Part shown: positions 1 through 7,119 of the stretch, piece by piece
Numbering within the stretch: position 1 is the stretch's first letter
Layout: every line of letters begins with the position of its first letter
NCBI GenBank assembly: GCA_017538865.1
Contig: JAFYIA010000070.1
Span: forward strand, 1 to 10,157
Source of the DNA: Aeriscardovia sp.
GTDB taxonomy: Bacteria; Actinomycetota; Actinomycetes; Actinomycetales; Bifidobacteriaceae
Reading direction: 5' to 3'
DNA length: 10,157 nucleotides
Translations under genes and position numbers: made by a program
The notes under the pieces: model-generated
The model's database searches: none
What the model was told of the DNA's origin: nothing
The model's input: the letters and a program-made list of their open reading frames with translations, nothing else

Positions 1-1
1 A

Positions 2-1861
2 GTTTTGAAGGAAGACCCCGCGACGGTGGTACTGGTGGAGCACCGCGCCGACGACTGGCTGGACATTTTGGACCGCGTAGTCATCCTCGGGCGCGGGGAG
101 GACGGCCTTGCCAGGATCGCAGCCGACGGCTCTCCGGATGAAATTTTTTCAGACCCTTCCATAGACTTCGACTCCTTGGGGATCTGGATCCCTTCCAAGT
201 TCGCCCTGGCCAAGCTGCAGAGGAAGAGGCTGGAAGAGCAGATCCGCATCAAGGCCGCATCCGACCGGGATCCCGCTTCGCTGGGAGCTGGAAAAAGCGC
301 GGCCCTTGTGGACAAGGGCTCCGGGAAGAACCTCATAGCCCCTGCCGTAAAGTTTGCAAAAAAGAGGGGGTTTGCCAAGGGGGAAGTGGTGGTCGAGGCC
401 CGGGATCTCTCCATAGGCTACGGCGGAAAGAGTATAGCCGACGGGGTCTCCTGCGCCTTTGAGAGCGGGAAGATCACGATCCTCGCGGGCGAGAATGGAG
501 TGGGCAAGAGCACCCTGGCCATGACGGTCTCAGGCCTCATGGCCCCTGTGGCGGGGCAGGTCGAGGTCTCCAAAGATCTCGCCTCCGGCCTAAGGGGGGG
601 GCCTTTCTCCTGGAGCAGCCGACAGCTCTGCAAGAGGATCGCCTACGTCTTCCAGAACCCCGAACACCAGTTTGTAAGGAACACCGTGCTGGAAGAAGTC
701 ATGGTGGGGTTCCTTGAAACGGGGAACGGGAAGGAAGAGGCGAGGTACCTCGCCCACTCCCTTTTGAAGAGGTTCGACCTCGACAAGTACAGCCAGGCCA
801 ACCCCTATACCCTGTCGGGAGGGGAGAAGAGGAGGCTCACGGTGGCATCGTCTCTGGCCTCATCTCCCGAAGTCCTCATACTGGACGAGCCCACTTTCGG
901 CCAAGATCGTTCCACGTGGTTGGAAATCGTGATGCTGATGCGCTCCGTGGCGGACAGCGGCGTAGCCGTCGTGGCCGTGACCCACGACAAAGAGCTTATA
1001 GAGTTCCTCGCAGACAAGGTCGTGACCATCGGGACGGACGGGGACTGCGACATAAAAGTGAAAGGGCCCGAAGAGAGGAAAGAAGGCAAAAAGCCTTCTG
1101 CCCTCTCCCCCATCCTTTCCAAGGTAAACCCGGCCATCCGCTTCCTGTGCGCCTTCCTCCTGTCCATCCCCCTGTTTTTGAGCCTCGATCCCCTTTCGGC
1201 AGGGGTGGCGCTCCTTTTGGAGTTCGTCTTCATGGAGGGTTGCGGGATCTCCCTAAAACAGGCCTTCAAACATGCCTGGCCGATCCTGGCCATGGCCCCA
1301 TGGACCTTCCTGGCCGTGGTGATCTACGGCAAGAGGGGGTCTGTCACTTACTTTGAGTGGGGGATGATACACGTCACAAACAAGTCGGTGTACCTGGCCT
1401 TTGCAACCCTCCTCAGAGTCCTGGCGATCGCAGTCCCGGCGGTGCTCCTGGTCCTGGGGATAGATTCTACCGATCTCGCCGACGCCGCCAGCCAGATCCT
1501 CCACCTCCCCGAAAGGTTCGTCTACGGGGGCCTGGCGGGGATACGGCTCTTTACCGTGCTCTCCGACGACTGGCTCCAGATAGGGCAGGCGAGGCGCAGC
1601 CGGGGGCTGGGGGATAAAAAGCGGGCCGTGCGCTTCTTCACTCAGTCCTTCTCCCTTCTGATCCTTTCCATAAGGAGGTCGACCGCCCTCTCTACGGCCA
1701 TGGAGGCCAGGGGGTTCGGCTCCGGCCAAAAGCGCAGCTGGGCCCGGGTGAGCCGCACTTCCTTCAGGGACTGGGTGGCCCTCGCCGTCTGCGCCGCCAT
1801 CCCCACCTCTGCCCTGGTTTTGGCTTTTTACTGCGGCACTTTCGCTTTAGGAGGCAAGTGA
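2..1861 (+). CDS. ECF transporter fusion: ATPase (3' part) - ATPase - EcfT, 5'-truncated
   Basis: The frame is already open at the window edge, so the apparent TTG start at 5 is internal; residues are numbered from it. Residues 1-60 are the end of a first ABC ATPase, with the H-loop VEHR. A long linker of about 70 residues follows. A complete second ATPase then shows Walker A GENGVGKST (162-170), the Q-loop FQNPEHQ (from 216), the signature LSGGE (270-274), Walker B LDEP (293-296, catalytic Glu 295) and the H-loop His 327. From about 368 the protein is hydrophobic, with several membrane segments and the two cytoplasmic EcfT coupling motifs, ARRSRG (529-534) and AMEARGF (565-571). In group ECF transporters two ATPases and EcfT power a separate substrate-binding S protein; the ATPases here most resemble YkoD-type duplicated ATPases. 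The substrate cannot be read from this part; a vitamin or precursor is the usual cargo. An S-component gene would be expected just upstream. The stop overlaps the methylase start by 1 nt (TGATG). Confidence 0.9.
   Translation, partial: VLKEDPATVVLVEHRADDWLDILDRVVILGRGEDGLARIAADGSPDEIFSDPSIDFDSLGIWIPSKFALAKLQRKRLEEQIRIKAASDRDPASLGAGKSAALVDKGSGKNLIAPAVKFAKKRGFAKGEVVVEARDLSIGYGGKSIADGVSCAFESGKITILAGENGVGKSTLAMTVSGLMAPVAGQVEVSKDLASGLRGGPFSWSSRQLCKRIAYVFQNPEHQFVRNTVLEEVMVGFLETGNGKEEARYLAHSLLKRFDLDKYSQANPYTLSGGEKRRLTVASSLASSPEVLILDEPTFGQDRSTWLEIVMLMRSVADSGVAVVAVTHDKELIEFLADKVVTIGTDGDCDIKVKGPEERKEGKKPSALSPILSKVNPAIRFLCAFLLSIPLFLSLDPLSAGVALLLEFVFMEGCGISLKQAFKHAWPILAMAPWTFLAVVIYGKRGSVTYFEWGMIHVTNKSVYLAFATLLRVLAIAVPAVLLVLGIDSTDLADAASQILHLPERFVYGGLAGIRLFTVLSDDWLQIGQARRSRGLGDKKRAVRFFTQSFSLLILSIRRSTALSTAMEARGFGSGQKRSWARVSRTSFRDWVALAVCAAIPTSALVLAFYCGTFALGGK
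1849..1854 (+). promoter_or_regulatory. Ribosome binding site that decides the methyltransferase start
   Basis: A perfect AGGAGG lies in the last codons of the transporter gene. It is 6 nt from ATG 1861 but only 3 nt from the in-frame GTG at 1858. The spacing favours ATG 1861, giving a TGATG stop/start junction and translational coupling. Confidence 0.7.
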
Positions 1862-2667
1862 TGAGGGGAGAAAGGCTGGAAGAAGGGTCCGAAAGGGCCT
1901 CCAAGCTCGCGTTCTATGCCACAAAGGCCGGATGGAAGAAAACGGGGCGCTTCCTCGTGGAGGGCCCCCAGGCCGTGAGGGAGGCTGTAAAGTGCGGGGC
2001 GGCAAAAGACGTCTACTTCGACGATTCCCTCCCCCTTTCCCGGGAATTTAAGGAAGGCGCGGGGGCGTACTTCCACCCCGCCTCCCAGAGGGCGCTCGAA
2101 AAGATTTCCAAGGACTGCCAGGGTGTCCTGGCCGCCGCTCCGACATGGGATCTTTCCGAAGGATTTTCTTCCCTGGACTTTTCCGATCCCTGCGTCGTGT
2201 GCGCGCTGTGGCAGGTGAGGGACCCTGGAAACGAGGGGACGGTGATCCGCAGCTGCGACGCCGCGGGAGGGAGGGCCGTCCTTTTGGTGGACGACTGCGC
2301 CTCGCCCTTCAACCCCAAAGTCGTCAGAGCCAGCGCCGGATCCATCTTCCACATCCCCGTCCTGCACTGCTCCGAGGAGGAGCTTTTGTCCCTGCGCTCC
2401 AAAGCCTCCCTCCTCTCTACAAGCGGCAGGGATTTTGATAAAAAGGTGTTGATCGACGATTCCCCCTCCGCGCTTGCCGGCCTCGGGCCCCTGGTGGTGC
2501 TGTTTGGAAACGAGGCGCGGGGCCTCCCGGAGCGCCTTATACGCTCCAGCCGGGCCGTGTGCAAGATACCCATCTACGGAGGGGCCGAGTCCCTCAACCT
2601 CTCCTCGGCCGCGTCCATCCTGTTGTACGACGCGGCCAGGAGCCAAAGAATGAAAGGTGAACTATGA
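1861..2667 (+). CDS. TrmH/SpoU-family RNA 2'-O-methyltransferase (TsnR-like)
   Basis: 268 aa. It transfers a methyl group from S-adenosylmethionine to a ribose 2'-OH of rRNA or tRNA. The N-terminal 90 or so residues look like the small substrate-binding domain of this family. The C-terminal SPOUT knot shows all three motifs: motif 1 VRDPGNEGTVIR (conserved Asn 124 and catalytic Arg 130), motif 2 LFGNEARGLPE (around 216-223) and motif 3 SLNLSSAAS (244-252). A start at GTG 1858 is possible, but the AGGAGG spacing favours ATG 1861. The gene overlaps pheS by 4 nt (ATGA). A tsnR/trmH gene directly before pheS-pheT is common in Actinomycetota and also occurs in Bacillus (ysgA). The target nucleotide cannot be told from sequence: 23S rRNA is the usual guess, and thiostrepton-type resistance should not be assumed. 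Confidence 0.9.
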   Translation: MRGERLEEGSERASKLAFYATKAGWKKTGRFLVEGPQAVREAVKCGAAKDVYFDDSLPLSREFKEGAGAYFHPASQRALEKISKDCQGVLAAAPTWDLSEGFSSLDFSDPCVVCALWQVRDPGNEGTVIRSCDAAGGRAVLLVDDCASPFNPKVVRASAGSIFHIPVLHCSEEELLSLRSKASLLSTSGRDFDKKVLIDDSPSALAGLGPLVVLFGNEARGLPERLIRSSRAVCKIPIYGGAESLNLSSAASILLYDAARSQRMKGEL

Positions 2668-3686
2668 ATGCGGTTTTCAACCCCTCCGCACTCTCTTCTT
2701 CCCTGAAAGAAAGCCTGGAAGAAATAGGAGAGGCCAAGACCTCCCAGGACCTCGAGGCCGCCCGCTCGAAGTATTTCGGATCCCAGGGGATATTCTCCCT
2801 GGCCTCAAAGTCCATAGGCTCTTTGGACAAAGAAAAAAGGAAGGAGGCCGGCGAGTTTTTTGGAAGGTGCAAAAAGGAGTTCGACGCGGCATTCCTGAAG
2901 AAAAAGGAGGCGGTGGAGGCGCAAGAGGAAAGGGAGAGGCTCCTTTCCGAGAAGGTAGACATGACCCTCCCCTTCACCCGCTTCCCCATGGGCTCTTTGC
3001 ACCCCATAACCCTGGTGGAGCGCGAAATGGAGCGCTTCTTCACCTCCCTGGGATGGTCTTTGGGGGACGGCCCCGAAGTTGAACACGCCTGGTACAACTT
3101 TGACGCCTTAAACTTCCCTCCGGACCACCCGGCCCGCCAGATGCAGGACACTTTCTACATGTCTCCCGAGGTGTCGAACCTGGTCCTCAGGACCCAGACC
3201 AGCTCCACCCAGGTAAGGGAGATGATCTCCTCCCCCCTCCCCCTCTACACCGCCTCCATTGGGCGCGTCTTCAGGTCCGACCCTTTGGACGCCTTCCACT
3301 CCCCGGTCTTCCACCAGTGCGAGGGGCTTGCCGTAGACGAGGGGCTGTCGGTGGCGGACCTCAAGGGAATCCTCAAGGCCCTCGTCTCTTCCCTTTTCGG
3401 AGGGGGGCAGGTGCGCCTGCGCCCCTCTTACTTCCCCTTCACTCAGCCCAGCTTTGAGATGGACATGCTCCTTGAGGGGAGCGGGAAATGGGTGGAGCTG
3501 GCGGGAGCCGGAATGGTCCACCCCAACGTCTTGAAGAGCGCGGGTGTGGACCCCGATAAGTACACGGGCTTCGCCTTCGGAATTGGGATCGAGAGGGTGG
3601 CCATGCTCAAGTACGGCATAAAGGACATGCACGACCTTGTGGAGGGCGACGTGCGCTTCAGCCACCAATTTGCGATGGGGGACTAA
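2664..3686 (+). CDS. pheS: Phenylalanyl-tRNA synthetase alpha subunit
   Basis: 340 aa, the normal length for bacterial PheS. It is the catalytic subunit of the cytoplasmic alpha2-beta2 enzyme that activates Phe with ATP and charges tRNA(Phe). The first 90 residues or so are charged and helical, as expected for the N-terminal coiled coil that contacts tRNA. The class II core follows, with LRTQTSSTQVR (the substrate loop, usually LRTHTS), motif 2 FRSDPLDAFHSP (Arg 204), FHQCEGL, and motif 3 GFAFGIGIER (302-311, with the class-defining Arg 311). The Ala of GFAFG that sets amino acid specificity is present. The ATG lies inside the upstream ATGA overlap, and AGGTGA (2655-2660) is a fair ribosome binding site. 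The TAA stop shares its last A with the pheT ATG, so the two subunits are translationally coupled. Half of the Ile codons are ATA (5 of 10). Confidence 0.97.
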   Translation: MNAVFNPSALSSSLKESLEEIGEAKTSQDLEAARSKYFGSQGIFSLASKSIGSLDKEKRKEAGEFFGRCKKEFDAAFLKKKEAVEAQEERERLLSEKVDMTLPFTRFPMGSLHPITLVEREMERFFTSLGWSLGDGPEVEHAWYNFDALNFPPDHPARQMQDTFYMSPEVSNLVLRTQTSSTQVREMISSPLPLYTASIGRVFRSDPLDAFHSPVFHQCEGLAVDEGLSVADLKGILKALVSSLFGGGQVRLRPSYFPFTQPSFEMDMLLEGSGKWVELAGAGMVHPNVLKSAGVDPDKYTGFAFGIGIERVAMLKYGIKDMHDLVEGDVRFSHQFAMGD

Positions 3687-6172
3687 TGACTGTAATAGAT
3701 CTGGACTGGATGAAAGACTACGTGGAGGCGGATCCTTCCGCCTCCCCTCAGAGCATCGCTTCCGCCTTCACCCGCATGGGCTTTGAGGAAGAAAAGCTCT
3801 CCCCTGCGATCTCTGGGCCCCTGGTCGTGGGGCACGTCTTGCAGTGCGAGCCGGAAGACCACAAGGGCCACACCATACACTTTTGCAAAATCGACATAGG
3901 CGAAAAGGTGGAGGAGATAGTGTGCGGGGCGCCCAACATAGCCGAAGGCAGCTGGGTGGTCGCGGCCCTGCCCGGGGCGGTTTTGGCCGCGGGCTTCGCC
4001 ATCCTCCCCCAGCCCAAATACGGCCACACTTCCAACGGGATGTGCTGCTCTTTCAGGGAGCTCGGGCTCAAAGGGTCCAGGCAGGACGGGATCATCCTGC
4101 TTGACGACTTGGGCGAGGCCGGCAAGATCCGCCCCGGGCAGGACGCCATACCCCTCTTGGGGATAGAAGGCTGGAAGCTCGAAGTCGAAATAACCCCCAA
4201 CAGGGGCTACGCCCTGTGCTACAGGGGCATGGCCAGGGAGTACTCCTGCGCCGGAGGCGGGGCCTTCAGGGATCCCGCCGCGTCCCCCTCGCTCCCGCCC
4301 CTGCCCGAGATGGGGGAAAAGGAGATCGAAGTCGCCCCCGGCCTTTCCGAGCTCTACAACTTCTTTGCCGCAAGGGCCTTCGGAGATGAGCTTTCCAAAG
4401 ACCCCGAAGACGGCGTCTTCCACCGCCTGGCGATGTCGGACGTGATGGCGAAAACCGCCGCAGGGGCGGCCGCCTCCTTCGCGACTCTGGAGATCGGGTG
4501 CCCGGTTGAGGCGCTGGACGCATCCAAGATTTCCTTCCCCCTCGAGGTGCGCCGGGCCTCTTCGGGGGAAAAGATCAAAATTTCCGGGAGGGACCTCGAG
4601 TGCGGCGGCCAGATCGTCCTCTCGCAGAAGGAAGACCGCAAGATCGTCTCCCTCCTCGGCCTCGGATCCGCTTCGGGGCTGGAAGCCGGGGACGGGTGCC
4701 AAAGCGCGCTCTTCTTCTCCTACGCCCTCCAGCCCTCTTACGCTTCCAGGCTTTCCCAGGGCCTAAAAGTGTCGACCGACCTTTCCTACCGCTTCGAGCG
4801 CGGCGTCGACAGCCTCGCAGCCTCCCCCGCGCTCAGGCGCGCCCTTTCGCTCCTTCCCTCCTGCAGCGCCCAGGGGGCCGCGGCCTTCGCAAGGGAGTGG
4901 GAAGAGAGGGTGGTGGAAGTGGACCCATGCAGGGTGGAAAGGCTGCTTGGGGAAAAGATTTCCGCATCCTCCATGAAGGAAAAGCTCGAAGGGGCGGGAT
5001 GCGAAGTGGAAGAGAAGGGGCCCCTCTTCTCCGTGCGCGTCCCGTCCTGGAGGTACGACCTTCGACTCCCCGTAGACCTCGCCTCCGAAGCGGGAAGGTT
5101 GGAAGGGTACGGCTCAATCCCCGCCGCTGCGCCCAGGAACCGGGCCATGGCATCTTCTTCCCCCCTCCGGCGCGCTGAGCGCAAGGTCCAGGACGCCCTT
5201 GCCTACTTTGGGGCGGACGAAGTTATGAGCTACCCGTTTGTGGGGGAAAAGGACTTCTCCCTCCTCTCTGAGAGCCCTTCAGACCTCAAACTCATGAAGA
5301 TTGCCAACCCACTCTATGATTCGAGGCCATACCTGAGGACGGATCTTTTGTCCACCCTCCTGTTCACCGCCGCCTCCAACGCGCGCCGCGGCATAGAAGG
5401 CGTCAAAGTCTTTGAAACCGGAAGGGTGTTTATCTCCAAAGGCGGGGCCTGGTTCTCTGAAGCCGTCCCGAGGGGGGAAAGGCTGAGCGACGAAAAGCTG
5501 GCGGCCATAGAGCTCTCCCTGCCGGATCAGCCCTGCCACGCGGCGGCGGTCTTTTCGGGCAAGGGCTTCGAAAACAATTGGCAAAAAGAGAGGGACGCCC
5601 TCGACTACAGGGACGCCTTGGAGGCCTTGAACAGGATCCAGGAGAGGCTCGGGGTGAAGTTTGAAATCCGCCAGGGGCGCCCCGATTCCGTGCCGGGCTT
5701 CAATCCTCAGGTCTTCCACCCGGGCAGGAGCTGCGGGGTATACCTCGCAGGGGATCTCTGCGGGATCGCAGGAGAGGTAAGCCCCAAGGCGGTAAAGGAC
5801 CTTGGCCTTTTCGATCACACTGCGGCCATAGAGCTCGACTTGGACAAGATCTCTTCCGCCTCGCTTCCGCCCTTCCGCGCCTCTTCCCCCTCGCCCTTCC
5901 CCTCCGTCAAGCAGGACTTCTCATTCGAGCCCGCGGCGGGAATGAGCTGCGCGGACCTGGAAGGATTCATACGCGCCGGGGCCGGGGAACTTTTGGAGGA
6001 TCTGGAGCTTTTCGACGTCTACAGGGCTGAGGGGGAGGCGCCCTCGCTCACCTTCTCCGTCTCCTTCAGGTCGAAAGAGAAGACGCTTGACCCGCAAGAG
6101 ATCACAAAGATACGTGATAGCATAATTTCCATTGCCCAGGCCGCAGGAGCGCGGCTGAAAGGGAATTGTTAG
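3686..6172 (+). CDS. pheT: Phenylalanyl-tRNA synthetase beta subunit with degenerate editing site
   Basis: 828 aa, full length for the family. Domains in order: an EMAP/OB tRNA-binding domain (about 40-150, with VVGHV near 47 and CGAPN), the B3/B4 editing domain (about 210-375), B5 (about 410-475, ending LEGYGSIP), the inactive synthetase-like core (about 485-690), and the C-terminal FDX-ACB anticodon-binding domain (about 733-828, starting FPSVKQDFSF). The phrase ITPNRGYALCYRGMAREYS is close to actinobacterial PheT. The beta subunit binds tRNA(Phe) and normally hydrolyses Tyr-tRNA(Phe). Here the editing-pocket residues are changed although the frame and length are kept: DITNYVM reads AAASFAT (260s), the pocket His of PxHAFD is Glu 275, GVMGG reads GLGSA (325-329), the Glu of LLEAA is Phe 344, and the Ala after TD in STDASYRFERG is Leu 366, while Thr 364 remains. 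Charging should be intact; proofreading is probably lost. The ATG overlaps the pheS stop by 1 nt. Confidence 0.95.
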   Translation: MTVIDLDWMKDYVEADPSASPQSIASAFTRMGFEEEKLSPAISGPLVVGHVLQCEPEDHKGHTIHFCKIDIGEKVEEIVCGAPNIAEGSWVVAALPGAVLAAGFAILPQPKYGHTSNGMCCSFRELGLKGSRQDGIILLDDLGEAGKIRPGQDAIPLLGIEGWKLEVEITPNRGYALCYRGMAREYSCAGGGAFRDPAASPSLPPLPEMGEKEIEVAPGLSELYNFFAARAFGDELSKDPEDGVFHRLAMSDVMAKTAAGAAASFATLEIGCPVEALDASKISFPLEVRRASSGEKIKISGRDLECGGQIVLSQKEDRKIVSLLGLGSASGLEAGDGCQSALFFSYALQPSYASRLSQGLKVSTDLSYRFERGVDSLAASPALRRALSLLPSCSAQGAAAFAREWEERVVEVDPCRVERLLGEKISASSMKEKLEGAGCEVEEKGPLFSVRVPSWRYDLRLPVDLASEAGRLEGYGSIPAAAPRNRAMASSSPLRRAERKVQDALAYFGADEVMSYPFVGEKDFSLLSESPSDLKLMKIANPLYDSRPYLRTDLLSTLLFTAASNARRGIEGVKVFETGRVFISKGGAWFSEAVPRGERLSDEKLAAIELSLPDQPCHAAAVFSGKGFENNWQKERDALDYRDALEALNRIQERLGVKFEIRQGRPDSVPGFNPQVFHPGRSCGVYLAGDLCGIAGEVSPKAVKDLGLFDHTAAIELDLDKISSASLPPFRASSPSPFPSVKQDFSFEPAAGMSCADLEGFIRAGAGELLEDLELFDVYRAEGEAPSLTFSVSFRSKEKTLDPQEITKIRDSIISIAQAAGARLKGNC

Positions 6173-6183
6173 GCGAAAAGAAA

Positions 6184-7107
6184 ATGAACGAGCAAGACGA
6201 AGAAAACCGCGAAGAGGCCCAGGGGCCGGCCGCCCCGCCGGCCCCTGGGGCCGCTCCCGCTTCGCCCCAGCAGGCGGGGCCGGGCGCTCCTGAGGAGCCG
6301 AAGCCCGAAGAAGAAAAGCGGGAAAAGGAAGAAAAACAGCAGGAGGCCAAGGAAGAGAAGGCCGCCGAGATAGACTACGACGCCTCAGGGCTGGACCCGG
6401 ATCCCGACGTCCCCGGCACCGACAAGCCCCTTTACGGGCAGATGCTTTCGCAGTATCCGGGCTACAACCCCTATATTTTCGGTGCCCCCGACAGCTCTTC
6501 GCAAGCCCCAAAAGAAGAGGCAAGGCCCGCGGAAGGGGGTGACAACCCCTTCTCTGACGCTTACGGCGCCCAGGGGCCTGCGGGCGGCCCCCAGGGGCAG
6601 CAGGGTCCCCAGAATTTTCAAAACCCCCCGCAAAACACCCCTCCGCAGTTCGGGCAGCAGGGCCAAAACCCCTACTTTGGACAGCAGCCTCCCCAAAACC
6701 CCTATTACGGACAGCCTTACCAGGGTTCCCAACAGGGATCCTTCGGGGGCTTTGGCTACGGGCCGCAGGCGCAGAACCCCTACGCCGGCAAGCAGGAAAA
6801 CATCAACACGGCCGACCCGAGGCAGAACCCCTATTACGGCAAGATGGACGGCTTCGCCGTCATGGCCTTCGTGGCTTCACTTCTGGGGATTTGGCTGGTA
6901 GGACTCCCGCTGGGGATTTTTTCCCTCATCCGCATAAAGCAGCTCCACACCCGCGGCAGGGGCCTGGCCATAGCCGCCATAGTCCTCTCCTGCCTCTACA
7001 TAGTCTTAGACATCGTCCTCTTCTTCTTTGGGATAACCGACCAGCAGATCGTCAGCTGGATTACCCAGAAGCTGGGCGCGGGCGCGGGAAGCGGACTCCG
7101 GATTTAA
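6184..7107 (+). CDS. DUF4190-like membrane protein with Pro/Gln-rich QNPY-repeat N-terminus
   Basis: 307 aa from ATG 6184. A TTG at 6166 inside the pheT stop would add 6 residues, but its Shine-Dalgarno-like AAGGGA ends 1 nt before it, so ATG is preferred. Residues 1-65 are acidic and rich in Ala/Pro/Glu. Residues about 65-220 are low-complexity Pro/Gln/Gly/Asn/Tyr with repeated QNPYxG units, likely disordered and cytoplasmic. The last 85 residues hold two membrane helices (about 224-250 and 261-283) joined by the loop RIKQLHTRGRG, a layout typical of DUF4190 small membrane domains, which are common in Actinomycetota and Firmicutes. The function of this family is not known; a membrane-anchored scaffold or envelope role is only a guess. 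It follows pheT by 11 nt with no good ribosome binding site and carries a strong hairpin 34 nt into the gene. Confidence 0.8.
   Translation: MNEQDEENREEAQGPAAPPAPGAAPASPQQAGPGAPEEPKPEEEKREKEEKQQEAKEEKAAEIDYDASGLDPDPDVPGTDKPLYGQMLSQYPGYNPYIFGAPDSSSQAPKEEARPAEGGDNPFSDAYGAQGPAGGPQGQQGPQNFQNPPQNTPPQFGQQGQNPYFGQQPPQNPYYGQPYQGSQQGSFGGFGYGPQAQNPYAGKQENINTADPRQNPYYGKMDGFAVMAFVASLLGIWLVGLPLGIFSLIRIKQLHTRGRGLAIAAIVLSCLYIVLDIVLFFFGITDQQIVSWITQKLGAGAGSGLRI
6218..6249 (+). promoter_or_regulatory. 13-bp perfect GC hairpin in the early coding region of the DUF4190-type gene
   Basis: Bases 6218-6230 pair perfectly with 6237-6249 around a 6-nt loop (CGCCCC). Each arm is all G/C except for one A or T. It starts 34 nt after the ATG and 46 nt after the pheT stop. 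No T-run follows, so it is not a standard intrinsic terminator. A regulatory role is an inference: the Ala/Pro/Gly codons of this stretch in a GC-rich genome make such pairing easier by chance. Confidence 0.4.
6664..6843 (+). repeat. QNPY-x-G-(Q/K) coding repeats, four copies
   Basis: Four copies of a 21-nt motif lie in frame at 6664-6684 (QNPYFGQ), 6694-6714 (QNPYYGQ), 6772-6792 (QNPYAGK) and 6823-6843 (QNPYYGK). The first two form a tandem with a 30-nt period. A degenerate relative, GYNPYIFG, is at 6460-6483. The last copy sits just before the first membrane helix. Slippage or recombination between copies could vary the length of the disordered region. Confidence 0.75.
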
Positions 7108-7113
7108 GGAAGG
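7106..7113 (+). promoter_or_regulatory. Ribosome binding site of the TPR gene
   Basis: AAGGAAGG overlaps the stop codon of the DUF4190-type gene and lies 6 nt before ATG 7120. It is one of the better ribosome binding sites in the window and supports this start. Confidence 0.65.
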
Positions 7114-7119
7114 CTGAGA

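Noticed and set aside
5..7. TTG at 5 as the true start of the transporter gene
   Set aside because: The protein would begin in the middle of an ABC ATPase just before its H-loop, and the frame is open to the window edge, so the gene continues upstream.
1828..2646. Open frame on the - strand (272 codons) covering almost all of the methyltransferase gene
   Set aside because: It is fully opposite a gene with all three SPOUT motifs, has low-complexity composition, and follows the same GC-driven shadow pattern.
3683..4702. Long open frame on the - strand (339 codons) opposite pheT
   Set aside because: It is a mirror of the pheT codon pattern in GC-rich DNA. Its translation is Gly/Pro/Arg-rich with no known motif, while the + strand encodes a clear PheT.
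6087..6126. Possible promoter at the end of pheT (TTGACC at 6087, CATAAT at 6121)
   Set aside because: The spacing between the boxes is 28 nt, far from the usual 17, and no better -35 fits. The AT-richer patch is noted but not supported as a promoter.
6218..6249. Intrinsic terminator after pheT
   Set aside because: The hairpin is strong, but it lies inside the next coding region and no T-run follows.
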